A stretch of 64,000 bases of DNA from Cladorhizidae sp. MBARI D1340-BT2 (Eukaryota; Porifera; Demospongiae; Poecilosclerida; Cladorhizidae), in assembly GCA_028752905.1 (NCBI GenBank), contig JAQNBH010000003.1, positions 29,142,502-29,206,501 of the forward strand, read 5' to 3'. The position numbers and the translations under genes are program-made. Below the pieces are notes generated by a model that had not been told where the DNA came from, did no database searches, and saw only the letters and a list, made by a program, of their open reading frames with translations. Below, piece by piece: positions 10,015 through 24,567 of this stretch (its first letter is position 1; the number at the start of each line of letters is the position of its first letter).

Positions 10015-10923
10015 AAAAACCACTACATTTATTGATAATCTGTTGACATGTTGCAGATAAGGGCCTTCTCTATCAGTTGACAAAATCTGGGACTTTGGTC
10101 TTGTTAATTAGGGCAGTTATGAATTGTACTCTTACTTGATGCTAAACATGTTTAGCTTCGTAGATTATCCACACTTCACTGAATAGACTTGATGTATAGC
10201 TATTAAGATAGGACTCTCTAAGTGCTCTCTCTTGATACCAAACATCCATATATTCTGCACACTTCACTGTAGTGGACTTGCAAGATAGGTATCTCTCAGT
10301 GTTCTCTATCTTGAGCTAAACATGTTAGCTTCATAGATTCTCCACACTTCACTGAATAGACTTGATATATAGCTCTAAAGGTAGGCCTCTCTCTGTTCTC
10401 TCTCTTGATACCAAACATCCGTATATTCTGCATACATAGAATCACAAGATAGGTTTCTCTATGTGTTCTCTATCTTGATGCTAAACAGGTTAGCTTCATA
10501 GATTCTCCACACTTCACTGTATAAACTTGATATATAGCTATTAAGATAGGTCTCTCCCTGTGCTCTCTGTTGATATCAAACATCCATAATATTCTGCACA
10601 CTTCACTGTAATGGACTTGATATGATTCGAATGATAGGTTTCATTATGTGTTCTCTATCTTGATATTTGCCCTAATTTGGTCTATATGTTTCTCATTTCC
10701 CCCCCAAAAATCTTGCTTTTTTGCCGTAAAGCTCATAACTTTTCTACACTTTACCCAAAAAAGAAATTATTTATATCACCGGAGAGCCCTTCTAATTATC
10801 TGTCTTTTGTACGTGCCAAAATTTTGATTACTCTAAGTATTAGCAAGTTATGGTGATTTGAAGTGGTAAGGTTTGCGATCTTTCCTGGCGTTTTCCAGTT
10901 GCCAAAGCGGTGGCCTGCCAGTG
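10015..10923 (+). repeat. Monomer 12, class S, 909 bp
   Basis: Plain S haplotype. Confidence 0.97.
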
Positions 10924-11832
10924 AAAAACCACTACATTTATTGATAATCTGTTGACATGTTGCAGATAAGGGCCTTCTCTATCAGTTGACAAAATCTGGG
11001 ACTTTGGTCTTGTTAATTAGGGCAGTTATGAATTGTACTCTTACTTGATGCTAAACATGTTTAGCTTCGTAGATTATCCACACTTCACTGAATAGACTTG
11101 ATGTATAGCTATTAAGATAGGACTCTCTAAGTGCTCTCTCTTGATACCAAACATCCATATATTCTGCACACTTCACTGTAGTGGACTTGCAAGATAGGTA
11201 TCTCTCAGTGTTCTCTATCTTGAGCTAAACATGTTAGCTTCATAGATTCTCCACACTTCACTGAATAGACTTGATATATAGCTCTAAAGGTAGGCCTCTC
11301 TCTGTTCTCTCTCTTGATACCAAACATCCGTATATTCTGCATACATAGAATCACAAGATAGGTTTCTCTATGTGTTCTCTATCTTGATGCTAAACAGGTT
11401 AGCTTCATAGATTCTCCACACTTCACTGTATAAACTTGATATATAGCTATTAAGATAGGTCTCTCCCTGTGCTCTCTGTTGATATCAAACATCCATAATA
11501 TTCTGCACACTTCACTGTAATGGACTTGATATGATTCGAATGATAGGTTTCATTATGTGTTCTCTATCTTGATATTTGCCCTAATTTGGTCTATATGTTT
11601 CTCATTTCCCCCCCAAAAATCTTGCTTTTTTGCCGTAAAGCTCATATCTTTGCTATACTTTACCCAAAAAAGAAATTATTTATATCACCGGAGAGCCCTT
11701 CTAATTATCTGTCTTTTGTACGTGCCAAAATTTTGATTACTCTAAGTATTAGCAAGTTATGGTGATTTGAAGTGGTAAGGTTTGCGATCTTTCCTGGCGT
11801 TTTCCAGTTGCCAAAGCGGTGGCCTGCCAGTG
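10924..11832 (+). repeat. Monomer 13, class S variant, 909 bp
   Basis: S with 727T, 732G and 736T (CATATCTTTGCTATAC). It shares 732G+736T with monomers 22, 34 and 55; 727T is private. Confidence 0.97.
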
Positions 11833-12744
11833 AAAAACCACTACATTTATTGATAATCTGTTGACATGTTGCAGATAAGGGCCTTCTCTATCAGTTGACA
11901 AAATCTGGGACTTTGGTCTTGTTAATTAGGGCAGTTATGAATTGTACTCTTACTTGATGCTAAACATGTTTAGCTTCGTAGATTATCCACACTTCACTGA
12001 ATAGACTTGATGTATAGCTATTAAGATAGGACTCTCTAAGTGCTCTCTCTTGATACCAAACATCCATATATTCTGCACACTTCACTGTAGTGGACTTGCA
12101 AGATAGGTATCTCTCAGTGTTCTCTATCTTGAGCTAAACATGTTAGCTTCATAGATTCTCCACACTTCACTGAATAGACTTGATATATAGCTCTAAAGGT
12201 AGGCCTCTCTGTGTTCTCTCTCTTGATACCAAACATCCGTATATTCTGCATACATAGAATCACAAGATAGGTTTCTCTATGTGTTCTCTATCTTGATGCT
12301 AAACAGGTTAGCTTCATAGATTCTCCACACTTCACTGTATAAACTTGATATATAGCTATTAAGATAGGTCTCTCCCTGTGCTCTCTGTTGATATCAAACA
12401 TCCATAATAATATTCTGCACACTTCACTGTAATGGACTTGATATGATTCGAATGATAGGTTTCATTATGTGTTCTCTATCTTGATATTTGCCCTAATTTG
12501 GTCTCTATGTTTCTCATTTCCCCCCCAAAAATCTTGCTTTTTTGCCGTAAAGCTCATAACTTTTCTACACTTTACCCAAAAAAGAAATTTTTTATATCAC
12601 CTGATAGCCCTTCTAATTATCTGTCTTTTGTACGTGCCAAAATTTTGATTACTCTAAGTATTAGCAAGTTATGGTGATTTGAAGTGGTAAGGTTTGCGAT
12701 CTTTCCTGGCGTTTTCCAGTTGCCAAAGCGGTGGCCTGCCAGTG
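11833..12744 (+). repeat. Monomer 14, class L, 912 bp
   Basis: Full L haplotype. Confidence 0.97.
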
Positions 12745-13653
12745 AAAAACCACTACATTTATTGATAATCTGTTGACATGTTGCAGATAAGGGCCTTCTC
12801 TATCAGTTGACAAAATCTGGGACTTTGGTCTTGTTAATTAGGGCAGTTATGAATTGTACTCTTACTTGATGCTAAACATGTTTAGCTTCGTAGATTATCC
12901 ACACTTCACTGAATAGACTTGATGTATAGCTATTAAGATAGGACTCTCTAAGTGCTCTCTCTTGATACCAAACATCCATATATTCTGCACACTTCACTGT
13001 AGTGGACTTGCAAGATAGGTATCTCTCAGTGTTCTCTATCTTGAGCTAAACATGTTAGCTTCATAGATTCTCCACACTTCACTGAATAGACTTGATATAT
13101 AGCTCTAAAGGTAGGCCTCTCTCTGTTCTCTCTCTTGATACCAAACATCCGTATATTCTGCATACATAGAATCACAAGATAGGTTTCTCTATGTGTTCTC
13201 TATCTTGATGCTAAACAGGTTAGCTTCATAGATTCTCCACACTTCACTGTATAAACTTGATATATAGCTATTAAGATAGGTCTCTCCCTGTGCTCTCTGT
13301 TGATATCAAACATCCATAATATTCTGCACACTTCACTGTAATGGACTTGATATGATTCGAATGATAGGTTTCATTATGTGTTCTCTATCTTGATATTTGC
13401 CCTAATTTGGTCTATATGTTTCTCATTTCCCCCCCAAAAATCTTGCTTTTTTGCCGTAAAGCTCATAACGTTTCTACACTTTACCCAAAAAAGAAATTAT
13501 TTATATCACCGGAGAGCCCTTCTAATTATCTGTCTTTTGTACGTGCCAAAATTTTGATTACTCTAAGTATTAGCAAGTTATGGTGATTTGAAGTGGTAAG
13601 GTTTGCGATCTTTCCTGGCGTTTTCCAGTTGCCAAAGCGGTGGCCTGCCAGTG
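12745..13653 (+). repeat. Monomer 15, class S-g, 909 bp
   Basis: S haplotype with 729G. Confidence 0.97.
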
Positions 13654-14565
13654 AAAAACCACTACATTTATTGATAATCTGTTGACATGTTGCAGATAAG
13701 GGCCTTCTCTATCAGTTGACAAAATCTGGGACTTTGGTCTTGTTAATTAGGGCAGTTATGAATTGTACTCTTACTTGATGCTAAACATGTTTAGCTTCGT
13801 AGATTATCCACACTTCACTGAATAGACTTGATGTATAGCTATTAAGATAGGACTCTCTAAGTGCTCTCTCTTGATACCAAACATCCATATATTCTGCACA
13901 CTTCACTGTAGTGGACTTGCAAGATAGGTATCTCTCAGTGTTCTCTATCTTGAGCTAAACATGTTAGCTTCATAGATTCTCCACACTTCACTGAATAGAC
14001 TTGATATATAGCTCTAAAGGTAGGCCTCTCTGTGTTCTCTCTCTTGATACCAAACATCCGTATATTCTGCATACATAGAATCACAAGATAGGTTTCTCTA
14101 TGTGTTCTCTATCTTGATGCTAAACAGGTTAGCTTCATAGATTCTCCACACTTCACTGTATAAACTTGATATATAGCTATTAAGATAGGTCTCTCCCTGT
14201 GCTCTCTGTTGATATCAAACATCCATAATAATATTCTGCACACTTCACTGTAATGGACTTGATATGATTCGAATGATAGGTTTCATTATGTGTTCTCTAT
14301 CTTGATATTTGCCCTAATTTGGTCTCTATGTTTCTCATTTCCCCCCCAAAAATCTTGCTTTTTTGCCGTAAAGCTCATAACTTTTCTACACTTTACCCAA
14401 AAAAGAAATTTTTTATATCACCTGATAGCCCTTCTAATTATCTGTCTTTTGTACGTGCCAAAATTTTGATTACTCTAAGTATTAGCAAGTTATGGTGATT
14501 TGAAGTGGTAAGGTTTGCGATCTTTCCTGGCGTTTTCCAGTTGCCAAAGCGGTGGCCTGCCAGTG
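13654..14565 (+). repeat. Monomer 16, class L, 912 bp
   Basis: Full L haplotype; last monomer before the 12-monomer duplication. Confidence 0.97.
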
Positions 14566-15474
14566 AAAAACCACTACATTTATTGATAATCTGTTGACAT
14601 GTTGCAGATAAGGGCCTTCTCTATCAGTTGACAAAATCTGGGACTTTGGTCTTGTTAATTAGGGCAGTTATGAATTGTACTCTTACTTGATGCTAAACAT
14701 GTTTAGCTTCGTAGATTATCCACACTTCACTGAATAGACTTGATGTATAGCTATTAAGATAGGACTCTCTAAGTGCTCTCTCTTGATACCAAACATCCAT
14801 ATATTCTGCACACTTCACTGTAGTGGACTTGCAAGATAGGTATCTCTCAGTGTTCTCTATCTTGAGCTAAACATGTTAGCTTCATAGATTCTCCACACTT
14901 CACTGAATAGACTTGATATATAGCTCTAAAGGTAGGCCTCTCTCTGTTCTCTCTCTTGATACCAAACATCCGTATATTCTGCATACATAGAATCACAAGA
15001 TAGGTTTCTCTATGTGTTCTCTATCTTGATGCTAAACAGGTTAGCTTCATAGATTCTCCACACTTCACTGTATAAACTTGATATATAGCTATTAAGATAG
15101 GTCTCTCCCTGTGCTCTCTGTTGATATCAAACATCCATAATATTCTGCACACTTCACTGTAATGGACTTGATATGATTCGAATGATAGGTTTCATTATGT
15201 GTTCTCTATCTTGATATTTGCCCTAATTTGGTCTATATGTTTCTCATTTCCCCCCCAAAAATCTTGCTTTTTTGCCGTAAAGCTCATAACGTTTCTACAC
15301 TTTACCCAAAAAAGAAATTATTTATATCACCGGAGAGCCCTTCTAATTATCTGTCTTTTGTACGTGCCAAAATTTTGATTACTCTAAGTATTAGCAAGTT
15401 ATGGTGATTTGAAGTGGTAAGGTTTGCGATCTTTCCTGGCGTTTTCCAGTTGCCAAAGCGGTGGCCTGCCAGTG
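14566..15474 (+). repeat. Monomer 17, class S-g, 909 bp
   Basis: S haplotype with 729G; pairs with monomer 29. Confidence 0.97.
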
Positions 15475-16383
15475 AAAAACCACTACATTTATTGATAATC
15501 TGTTGACATGTTGCAGATAAGGGCCTTCTCTATCAGTTGACAAAATCTGGGACTTTGGTCTTGTTAATTAGGGCAGTTATGAATTGTACTCTTACTTGAT
15601 GCTAAACATGTTTAGCTTCGTAGATTATCCACACTTCACTGAATAGACTTGATGTATAGCTATTAAGATAGGACTCTCTAAGTGCTCTCTCTTGATACCA
15701 AACATCCATATATTCTGCACACTTCACTGTAGTGGACTTGCAAGATAGGTATCTCTCAGTGTTCTCTATCTTGAGCTAAACATGTTAGCTTCATAGATTC
15801 TCCACACTTCACTGAATAGACTTGATATATAGCTCTAAAGGTAGGCCTCTCTCTGTTCTCTCTCTTGATACCAAACATCCGTATATTCTGCATACATAGA
15901 ATCACAAGATAGGTTTCTCTATGTGTTCTCTATCTTGATGCTAAACAGGTTAGCTTCATAGATTCTCCACACTTCACTGTATAAACTTGATATATAGCTA
16001 TTAAGATAGGTCTCTCCCTGTGCTCTCTGTTGATATCAAACATCCATAATATTCTGCACACTTCACTGTAATGGACTTGATATGATTCGAATGATAGGTT
16101 TCATTATGTGTTCTCTATCTTGATATTTGCCCTAATTTGGTCTATATGTTTCTCATTTCCCCCCCAAAAATCTTGCTTTTTTGCCGTAAAGCTCATAACT
16201 TTTCTACACTTTACCCAAAAAAGAAATTATTTATATCACCGGAGAGCCCTTCTAATTATCTGTCTTTTGTACGTGCCAAAATTTTGATTACTCTAAGTAT
16301 TAGCAAGTTATGGTGATTTGAAGTGGTAAGGTTTGCGCTCTTTCCTGGCGTTTTCCAGTTGCCAAAGCGGTGGCCTGCCAGTG
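15475..16383 (+). repeat. Monomer 18, class S-c, 909 bp
   Basis: S haplotype with 867C; pairs with monomer 30. Confidence 0.97.
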
Positions 16384-17292
16384 AAAAACCACTACATTTA
16401 TTGATAATCTGTTGACATGTTGCAGATAAGGGCCTTCTCTATCAGTTGACAAAATCTGGGACTTTGGTCTTGTTAATTAGGGCAGTTATGAATTGTACTC
16501 TTACTTGATGCTAAACATGTTTAGCTTCGTAGATTATCCACACTTCACTGAATAGACTTGATGTATAGCTATTAAGATAGGACTCTCTAAGTGCTCTCTC
16601 TTGATACCAAACATCCATATATTCTGCACACTTCACTGTAGTGGACTTGCAAGATAGGTATCTCTCAGTGTTCTCTATCTTGAGCTAAACATGTTAGCTT
16701 CATAGATTCTCCACACTTCACTGAATAGACTTGATATATAGCTCTAAAGGTAGGCCTCTCTCTGTTCTCTCTCTTGATACCAAACATCCGTATATTCTGC
16801 ATACATAGAATCACAAGATAGGTTTCTCTATGTGTTCTCTATCTTGATGCTAAACAGGTTAGCTTCATAGATTCTCCACACTTCACTGTATAAACTTGAT
16901 ATATAGCTATTAAGATAGGTCTCTCCCTGTGCTCTCTGTTGATATCAAACATCCATAATATTCTGCACACTTCACTGTAATGGACTTGATATGATTCGAA
17001 TGATAGGTTTCATTATGTGTTCTCTATCTTGATATTTGCCCTAATTTGGTCTATATGTTTCTCATTTCCCCCCCAAAAATCTTGCTTTTTTGCCGTAAAG
17101 CTCATAACGTTTCTACACTTTACCCAAAAAAGAAATTTTTTATATCACCGGAGAGCCCTTCTAATTATCTGTCTTTTGTACGTGCCAAAATTTTGATTAC
17201 TCTAAGTATTAGCAAGTTATGGTGATTTGAAGTGGTAAGGTTTGCGATCTTTCCTGGCGTTTTCCAGTTGCCAAAGCGGTGGCCTGCCAGTG
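16384..17292 (+). repeat. Monomer 19, class S-g with 758T, 909 bp
   Basis: 729G together with 758T but 770G, 773G; pairs with monomer 31. Confidence 0.97.
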
Positions 17293-18201
17293 AAAAACCA
17301 CTACATTTATTGATAATCTGTTGACATGTTGCAGATAAGGGCCTTCTCTATCAGTTGACAAAATCTGGGACTTTGGTCTTGTTAATTAGGGCAGTTATGA
17401 ATTGTACTCTTACTTGATGCTAAACATGTTTAGCTTCGTAGATTATCCACACTTCACTGAATAGACTTGATGTATAGCTATTAAGATAGGACTCTCTAAG
17501 TGCTCTCTCTTGATACCAAACATCCATATATTCTGCACACTTCACTGTAGTGGACTTGCAAGATAGGTATCTCTCAGTGTTCTCTATCTTGAGCTAAACA
17601 TGTTAGCTTCATAGATTCTCCACACTTCACTGAATAGACTTGATATATAGCTCTAAAGGTAGGCCTCTCTCTGTTCTCTCTCTTGATACCAAACATCCGT
17701 ATATTCTGCATACATAGAATCACAAGATAGGTTTCTCTATGTGTTCTCTATCTTGATGCTAAACAGGTTAGCTTCATAGATTCTCCACACTTCACTGTAT
17801 AAACTTGATATATAGCTATTAAGATAGGTCTCTCCCTGTGCTCTCTGTTGATATCAAACATCCATAATATTCTGCACACTTCACTGTAATGGACTTGATA
17901 TGATTCGAATGATAGGTTTCATTATGTGTTCTCTATCTTGATATTTGCCCTAATTTGGTCTATATGTTTCTCATTTCCCCCCCAAAAATCTTGCTTTTTT
18001 GCCGTAAAGCTCATAACTTTTCTACACTTTACCCAAAAAAGAAATTATTTATATCACCGGAGAGCCCTTCTAATTATCTGTCTTTTGTACGTGCCAAAAT
18101 TTTGATTACTCTAAGTATTAGCAAGTTATGGTGATTTGAAGTGGTAAGGTTTGCGCTCTTTCCTGGCGTTTTCCAGTTGCCAAAGCGGTGGCCTGCCAGT
18201 G
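17293..18201 (+). repeat. Monomer 20, class S-c, 909 bp
   Basis: S haplotype with 867C; pairs with monomer 32. Confidence 0.97.
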
Positions 18202-19110
18202 AAAAACCACTACATTTATTGATAATCTGTTGACATGTTGCAGATAAGGGCCTTCTCTATCAGTTGACAAAATCTGGGACTTTGGTCTTGTTAATTAGGG
18301 CAGTTATGAATTGTACTCTTACTTGATGCTAAACATGTTTAGCTTCGTAGATTATCCACACTTCACTGAATAGACTTGATGTATAGCTATTAAGATAGGA
18401 CTCTCTAAGTGCTCTCTCTTGATACCAAACATCCATATATTCTGCACACTTCACTGTAGTGGACTTGCAAGATAGGTATCTCTCAGTGTTCTCTATCTTG
18501 AGCTAAACATGTTAGCTTCATAGATTCTCCACACTTCACTGAATAGACTTGATATATAGCTCTAAAGGTAGGCCTCTCTCTGTTCTCTCTCTTGATACCA
18601 AACATCCGTATATTCTGCATACATAGAATCACAAGATAGGTTTCTCTATGTGTTCTCTATCTTGATGCTAAACAGGTTAGCTTCATAGATTCTCCACACT
18701 TCACTGTATAAACTTGATATATAGCTATTAAGATAGCTCTCTCCCTGTGCTCTCTGTTGATATCAAACATCCATAATATTCTGCACACTTCACTGTAATG
18801 GACTTGATATGATTCGAATGATAGGTTTCATTATGTGTTCTCTATCTTGATATTTGCCCTAATTTGGTCTATATGTTTCTCATTTCCCCCCCAAAAATCT
18901 TGCTTTTTTGCCGTAAAGCTCATAACTTTTCTACACTTTACCCAAAAAAGAAATTTTTTATATCACCGGAGAGCCCTTCTAATTATCTGTCTTTTGTACG
19001 TGCCAAAATTTTGATTACTCTAAGTATTAGCAAGTTATGGTGATTTGAAGTGGTAAGGTTTGCGATCTTTCCTGGCGTTTTCCAGTTGCCAAAGCGGTGG
19101 CCTGCCAGTG
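18202..19110 (+). repeat. Monomer 21, class S with 536C and 758T, 909 bp
   Basis: AGATAGCTCTC in place of AGATAGGTCTC; found otherwise only in monomer 33, its partner in the duplication. Confidence 0.97.
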
Positions 19111-20019
19111 AAAAACCACTACATTTATTGATAATCTGTTGACATGTTGCAGATAAGGGCCTTCTCTATCAGTTGACAAAATCTGGGACTTTGGTCTTGT
19201 TAATTAGGGCAGTTATGAATTGTACTCTTACTTGATGCTAAACATGTTTAGCTTCGTAGATTATCCACACTTCACTGAATAGACTTGATGTATAGCTATT
19301 AAGATAGGACTCTCTAAGTGCTCTCTCTTGATACCAAACATCCATATATTCTGCACACTTCACTGTAGTGGACTTGCAAGATAGGTATCTCTCAGTGTTC
19401 TCTATCTTGAGCTAAACATGTTAGCTTCATAGATTCTCCACACTTCACTGAATAGACTTGATATATAGCTCTAAAGGTAGGCCTCTCTCTGTTCTCTCTC
19501 TTGATACCAAACATCCGTATATTCTGCATACATAGAATCACAAGATAGGTTTCTCTATGTGTTCTCTATCTTGATGCTAAACAGGTTAGCTTCATAGATT
19601 CTCCACACTTCACTGTATAAACTTGATATATAGCTATTAAGATAGGTCTCTCCCTGTGCTCTCTGTTGATATCAAACATCCATAATATTCTGCACACTTC
19701 ACTGTAATGGACTTGATATGATTCGAATGATAGGTTTCATTATGTGTTCTCTATCTTGATATTTGCCCTAATTTGGTCTATATGTTTCTCATTTCCCCCC
19801 CAAAAATCTTGCTTTTTTGCCGTAAAGCTCATAACTTTGCTATACTTTACCCAAAAAAGAAATTATTTATATCACCGGAGAGCCCTTCTAATTATCTGTC
19901 TTTTGTACGTGCCAAAATTTTGATTACTCTAAGTATTAGCAAGTTATGGTGATTTGAAGTGGTAAGGTTTGCGATCTTTCCTGGCGTTTTCCAGTTGCCA
20001 AAGCGGTGGCCTGCCAGTG
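19111..20019 (+). repeat. Monomer 22, class S with 732G and 736T, 909 bp
   Basis: AACTTTGCTATAC variant; pairs with monomer 34. Confidence 0.97.
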
Positions 20020-20928
20020 AAAAACCACTACATTTATTGATAATCTGTTGACATGTTGCAGATAAGGGCCTTCTCTATCAGTTGACAAAATCTGGGACTT
20101 TGGTCTTGTTAATTAGGGCAGTTATGAATTGTACTCTTACTTGATGCTAAACATGTTTAGCTTCGTAGATTATCCACACTTCACTGAATAGACTTGATGT
20201 ATAGCTATTAAGATAGGACTCTCTAAGTGCTCTCTCTTGATACCAAACATCCATATATTCTGCACACTTCACTGTAGTGGACTTGCAAGATAGGTATCTC
20301 TCAGTGTTCTCTATCTTGAGCTAAACATGTTAGCTTCATAGATTCTCCACACTTCACTGAATAGACTTGATATATAGCTCTAAAGGTAGGCCTCTCTCTG
20401 TTCTCTCTCTTGATACCAAACATCCGTATATTCTGCATACATAGAATCACAAGATAGGTTTCTCTATGTGTTCTCTATCTTGATGCTAAACAGGTTAGCT
20501 TCATAGATTCTCCACACTTCACTGTATAAACTTGATATATAGCTATTAAGATAGGTCTCTCCCTGTGCTCTCTGTTGATATCAAACATCCATAATATTCT
20601 GCACACTTCACTGTAATGGACTTGATATGATTCGAATGATAGGTTTCATTATGTGTTCTCTATCTTGATATTTGCCCTAATTTGGTCTATATGTTTCTCA
20701 TTTCCCCCCCAAAAATCTTGCTTTTTTGCCGTAAAGCTCATAACGTTTCTACACTTTACCCAAAAAAGAAATTATTTATATCACCGGAGAGCCCTTCTAA
20801 TTATCTGTCTTTTGTACGTGCCAAAATTTTGATTACTCTAAGTATTAGCAAGTTATGGTGATTTGAAGTGGTAAGGTTTGCGATCTTTCCTGGCGTTTTC
20901 CAGTTGCCAAAGCGGTGGCCTGCCAGTG
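20020..20928 (+). repeat. Monomer 23, class S-g, 909 bp
   Basis: S haplotype with 729G; pairs with monomer 35. Confidence 0.97.
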
Positions 20929-21840
20929 AAAAACCACTACATTTATTGATAATCTGTTGACATGTTGCAGATAAGGGCCTTCTCTATCAGTTGACAAAAT
21001 CTGGGACTTTGGTCTTGTTAATTAGGGCAGTTATGAATTGTACTCTTACTTGATGCTAAACATGTTTAGCTTCGTAGATTATCCACACTTCACTGAATAG
21101 ACTTGATGTATAGCTATTAAGATAGGACTCTCTAAGTGCTCTCTCTTGATACCAAACATCCATATATTCTGCACACTTCACTGTAGTGGACTTGCAAGAT
21201 AGGTATCTCTCAGTGTTCTCTATCTTGAGCTAAACATGTTAGCTTCATAGATTCTCCACACTTCACTGAATAGACTTGATATATAGCTCTAAAGGTAGGC
21301 CTCTCTGTGTTCTCTCTCTTGATACCAAACATCCGTATATTCTGCATACATAGAATCACAAGATAGGTTTCTCTATGTGTTCTCTATCTTGATGCTAAAC
21401 AGGTTAGCTTCATAGATTCTCCACACTTCACTGTATAAACTTGATATATAGCTATTAAGATAGGTCTCTCCCTGTGCTCTCTGTTGATATCAAACATCCA
21501 TAATAATATTCTGCACACTTCACTGTAATGGACTTGATATGATTCGAATGATAGGTTTCATTATGTGTTCTCTATCTTGATATTTGCCCTAATTTGGTCT
21601 CTATGTTTCTCATTTCCCCCCCAAAAATCTTGCTTTTTTGCCGTAAAGCTCATAACTTTTCTACACTTTACCCAAAAAAGAAATTTTTTATATCACCTGA
21701 TAGCCCTTCTAATTATCTGTCTTTTGTACGTGCCAAAATTTTGATTACTCTAAGTATTAGCAAGTTATGGTGATTTGAAGTGGTAAGGTTTGCGATCTTT
21801 CCTGGCGTTTTCCAGTTGCCAAAGCGGTGGCCTGCCAGTG
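20929..21840 (+). repeat. Monomer 24, class L, 912 bp
   Basis: Full L haplotype; the single L unit of the 12-monomer block, pairs with monomer 36. Confidence 0.97.
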
Positions 21841-22749
21841 AAAAACCACTACATTTATTGATAATCTGTTGACATGTTGCAGATAAGGGCCTTCTCTATC
21901 AGTTGACAAAATCTGGGACTTTGGTCTTGTTAATTAGGGCAGTTATGAATTGTACTCTTACTTGATGCTAAACATGTTTAGCTTCGTAGATTATCCACAC
22001 TTCACTGAATAGACTTGATGTATAGCTATTAAGATAGGACTCTCTAAGTGCTCTCTCTTGATACCAAACATCCATATATTCTGCACACTTCACTGTAGTG
22101 GACTTGCAAGATAGGTATCTCTCAGTGTTCTCTATCTTGAGCTAAACATGTTAGCTTCATAGATTCTCCACACTTCACTGAATAGACTTGATATATAGCT
22201 CTAAAGGTAGGCCTCTCTCTGTTCTCTCTCTTGATACCAAACATCCGTATATTCTGCATACATAGAATCACAAGATAGGTTTCTCTATGTGTTCTCTATC
22301 TTGATGCTAAACAGGTTAGCTTCATAGATTCTCCACACTTCACTGTATAAACTTGATATATAGCTATTAAGATAGGTCTCTCCCTGTGCTCTCTGTTGAT
22401 ATCAAACATCCATAATATTCTGCACACTTCACTGTAATGGACTTGATATGATTCGAATGATAGGTTTCATTATGTGTTCTCTATCTTGATATTTGCCCTA
22501 ATTTGGTCTATATGTTTCTCATTTCCCCCCCAAAAATCTTGCTTTTTTGCCGTAAAGCTCATAACTTTTCTACACTTTACCCAAAAAAGAAATTATTTAT
22601 ATCACCTGAGAGCCCTTCTAATTATCTGTCTTTTGTACGTGCCAAAATTTTGATTACTCTAAGTATTAGCAAGTTATGGTGATTTGAAGTGGTAAGGTTT
22701 GCGATCTTTCCTGGCGTTTTCCAGTTGCCAAAGCGGTGGCCTGCCAGTG
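21841..22749 (+). repeat. Monomer 25, class S with 770T only, 909 bp
   Basis: CACCTGAGAG: 770T as in L but 773G as in S; pairs with monomer 37. Confidence 0.97.
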
Positions 22750-23658
22750 AAAAACCACTACATTTATTGATAATCTGTTGACATGTTGCAGATAAGGGCC
22801 TTCTCTATCAGTTGACAAAATCTGGGACTTTGGTCTTGTTAATTAGGGCAGTTATGAATTGTACTCTTACTTGATGCTAAACATGTTTAGCTTCGTAGAT
22901 TATCCACACTTCACTGAATAGACTTGATGTATAGCTATTAAGATAGGACTCTCTAAGTGCTCTCTCTTGATACCAAACATCCATATATTCTGCACACTTC
23001 ACTGTAGTGGACTTGCAAGATAGGTATCTCTCAGTGTTCTCTATCTTGAGCTAAATATGTTAGCTTCATAGATTCTCCACACTTCACTGAATAGACTTGA
23101 TATATAGCTCTAAAGGTAGGCCTCTCTCTGTTCTCTCTCTTGATACCAAACATCCGTATATTCTGCATACATAGAATCACAAGATAGGTTTCTCTATGTG
23201 TTCTCTATCTTGATGCTAAACAGGTTAGCTTCATAGATTCTCCACACTTCACTGTATAAACTTGATATATAGCTATTAAGATAGGTCTCTCCCTGTGCTC
23301 TCTGTTGATATCAAACATCCATAATATTCTGCACACTTCACTGTAATGGACTTGATATGATTCGAATGATAGGTTTCATTATGTGTTCTCTATCTTGATA
23401 TTTGCCCTAATTTGGTCTATATGTTTCTCATTTCCCCCCCAAAAATCTTGCTTTTTTGCCGTAAAGCTCATAACTTTTCTACACTTTACCCAAAAAAGAA
23501 TTTTTTTATATCACCGGATAGCCCTTCTAATTATCTGTCTTTTGTACGTGCCAAAATTTTGATTACTCTAAGTATTAGCAAGTTATGGTGATTTGAAGTG
23601 GTAAGGTTTGCGCTCTTTCCTGGCGTTTTCCAGTTGCCAAAGCGGTGGCCTGCCAGTG
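22750..23658 (+). repeat. Monomer 26, class R with 307T and 755T, 909 bp
   Basis: GCTAAATATG in sub-repeat A2, GAATTTTTTTATATC, 773T, 867C. Pairs with monomer 38, which has A at the 755 site. This is the only difference noticed between the two duplicated blocks. Confidence 0.97.
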
Positions 23659-24567
23659 AAAAACCACTACATTTATTGATAATCTGTTGACATGTTGCAG
23701 ATAAGGGCCTTCTCTATCAGTTGACAAAATCTGGGACTTTGGTCTTGTTAATTAGGGCAGTTATGAATTGTACTCTTACTTGATGCTAAACATGTTTAGC
23801 TTCGTAGATTATCCACACTTCACTGAATAGACTTGATGTATAGCTATTAAGATAGGACTCTCTAAGTGCTCTCTCTTGATACCAAACATCCATATATTCT
23901 GCACACTTCACTGTAGTGGACTTGCAAGATAGGTATCTCTCAGTGTTCTCTATCTTGAGCTAAACATGTTAGCTTCATAGATTCTCCACACTTCACTGAA
24001 TAGACTTGATATATAGCTCTAAAGGTAGGCCTCTCTCTGTTCTCTCTCTTGATACCAAACATCCGTATATTCTGCATACATAGAATCACAAGATAGGTTT
24101 CTCTATGTGTTCTCTATCTTGATGCTAAACAGGTTAGCTTCATAGATTCTCCACACTTCACTGTATAAACTTGATATATAGCTATTAAGATAGGTCTCTC
24201 CCTGTGCTCTCTGTTGATATCAAACATCCATAATATTCTGCACACTTCACTGTAATGGACTTGATATGATTCGAATGATAGGTTTCATTATGTGTTCTCT
24301 ATCTTGATATTTGCCCTAATTTGGTCTATATGTTTCTCATTTCCCCCCCAAAAATCTTGCTTTTTTGCCGTAAAGCTCATAACTTTTCTACACTTTACCC
24401 AAAAAAGAAATTATTTATATCACCGGAGAGCCCTTCTAATTATCTGTCTTTTGTACGTGCCAAAATTTTGATTACTCTAAGTATTAGCAAGTTATGGTGA
24501 TTTGAAGTGGTAAGGTTTGCGATCTTTCCTGGCGTTTTCCAGTTGCCAAAGCGGTGGCCTGCCAGTG
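23659..24567 (+). repeat. Monomer 27, class S, 909 bp
   Basis: Plain S haplotype; pairs with monomer 39. Confidence 0.97.
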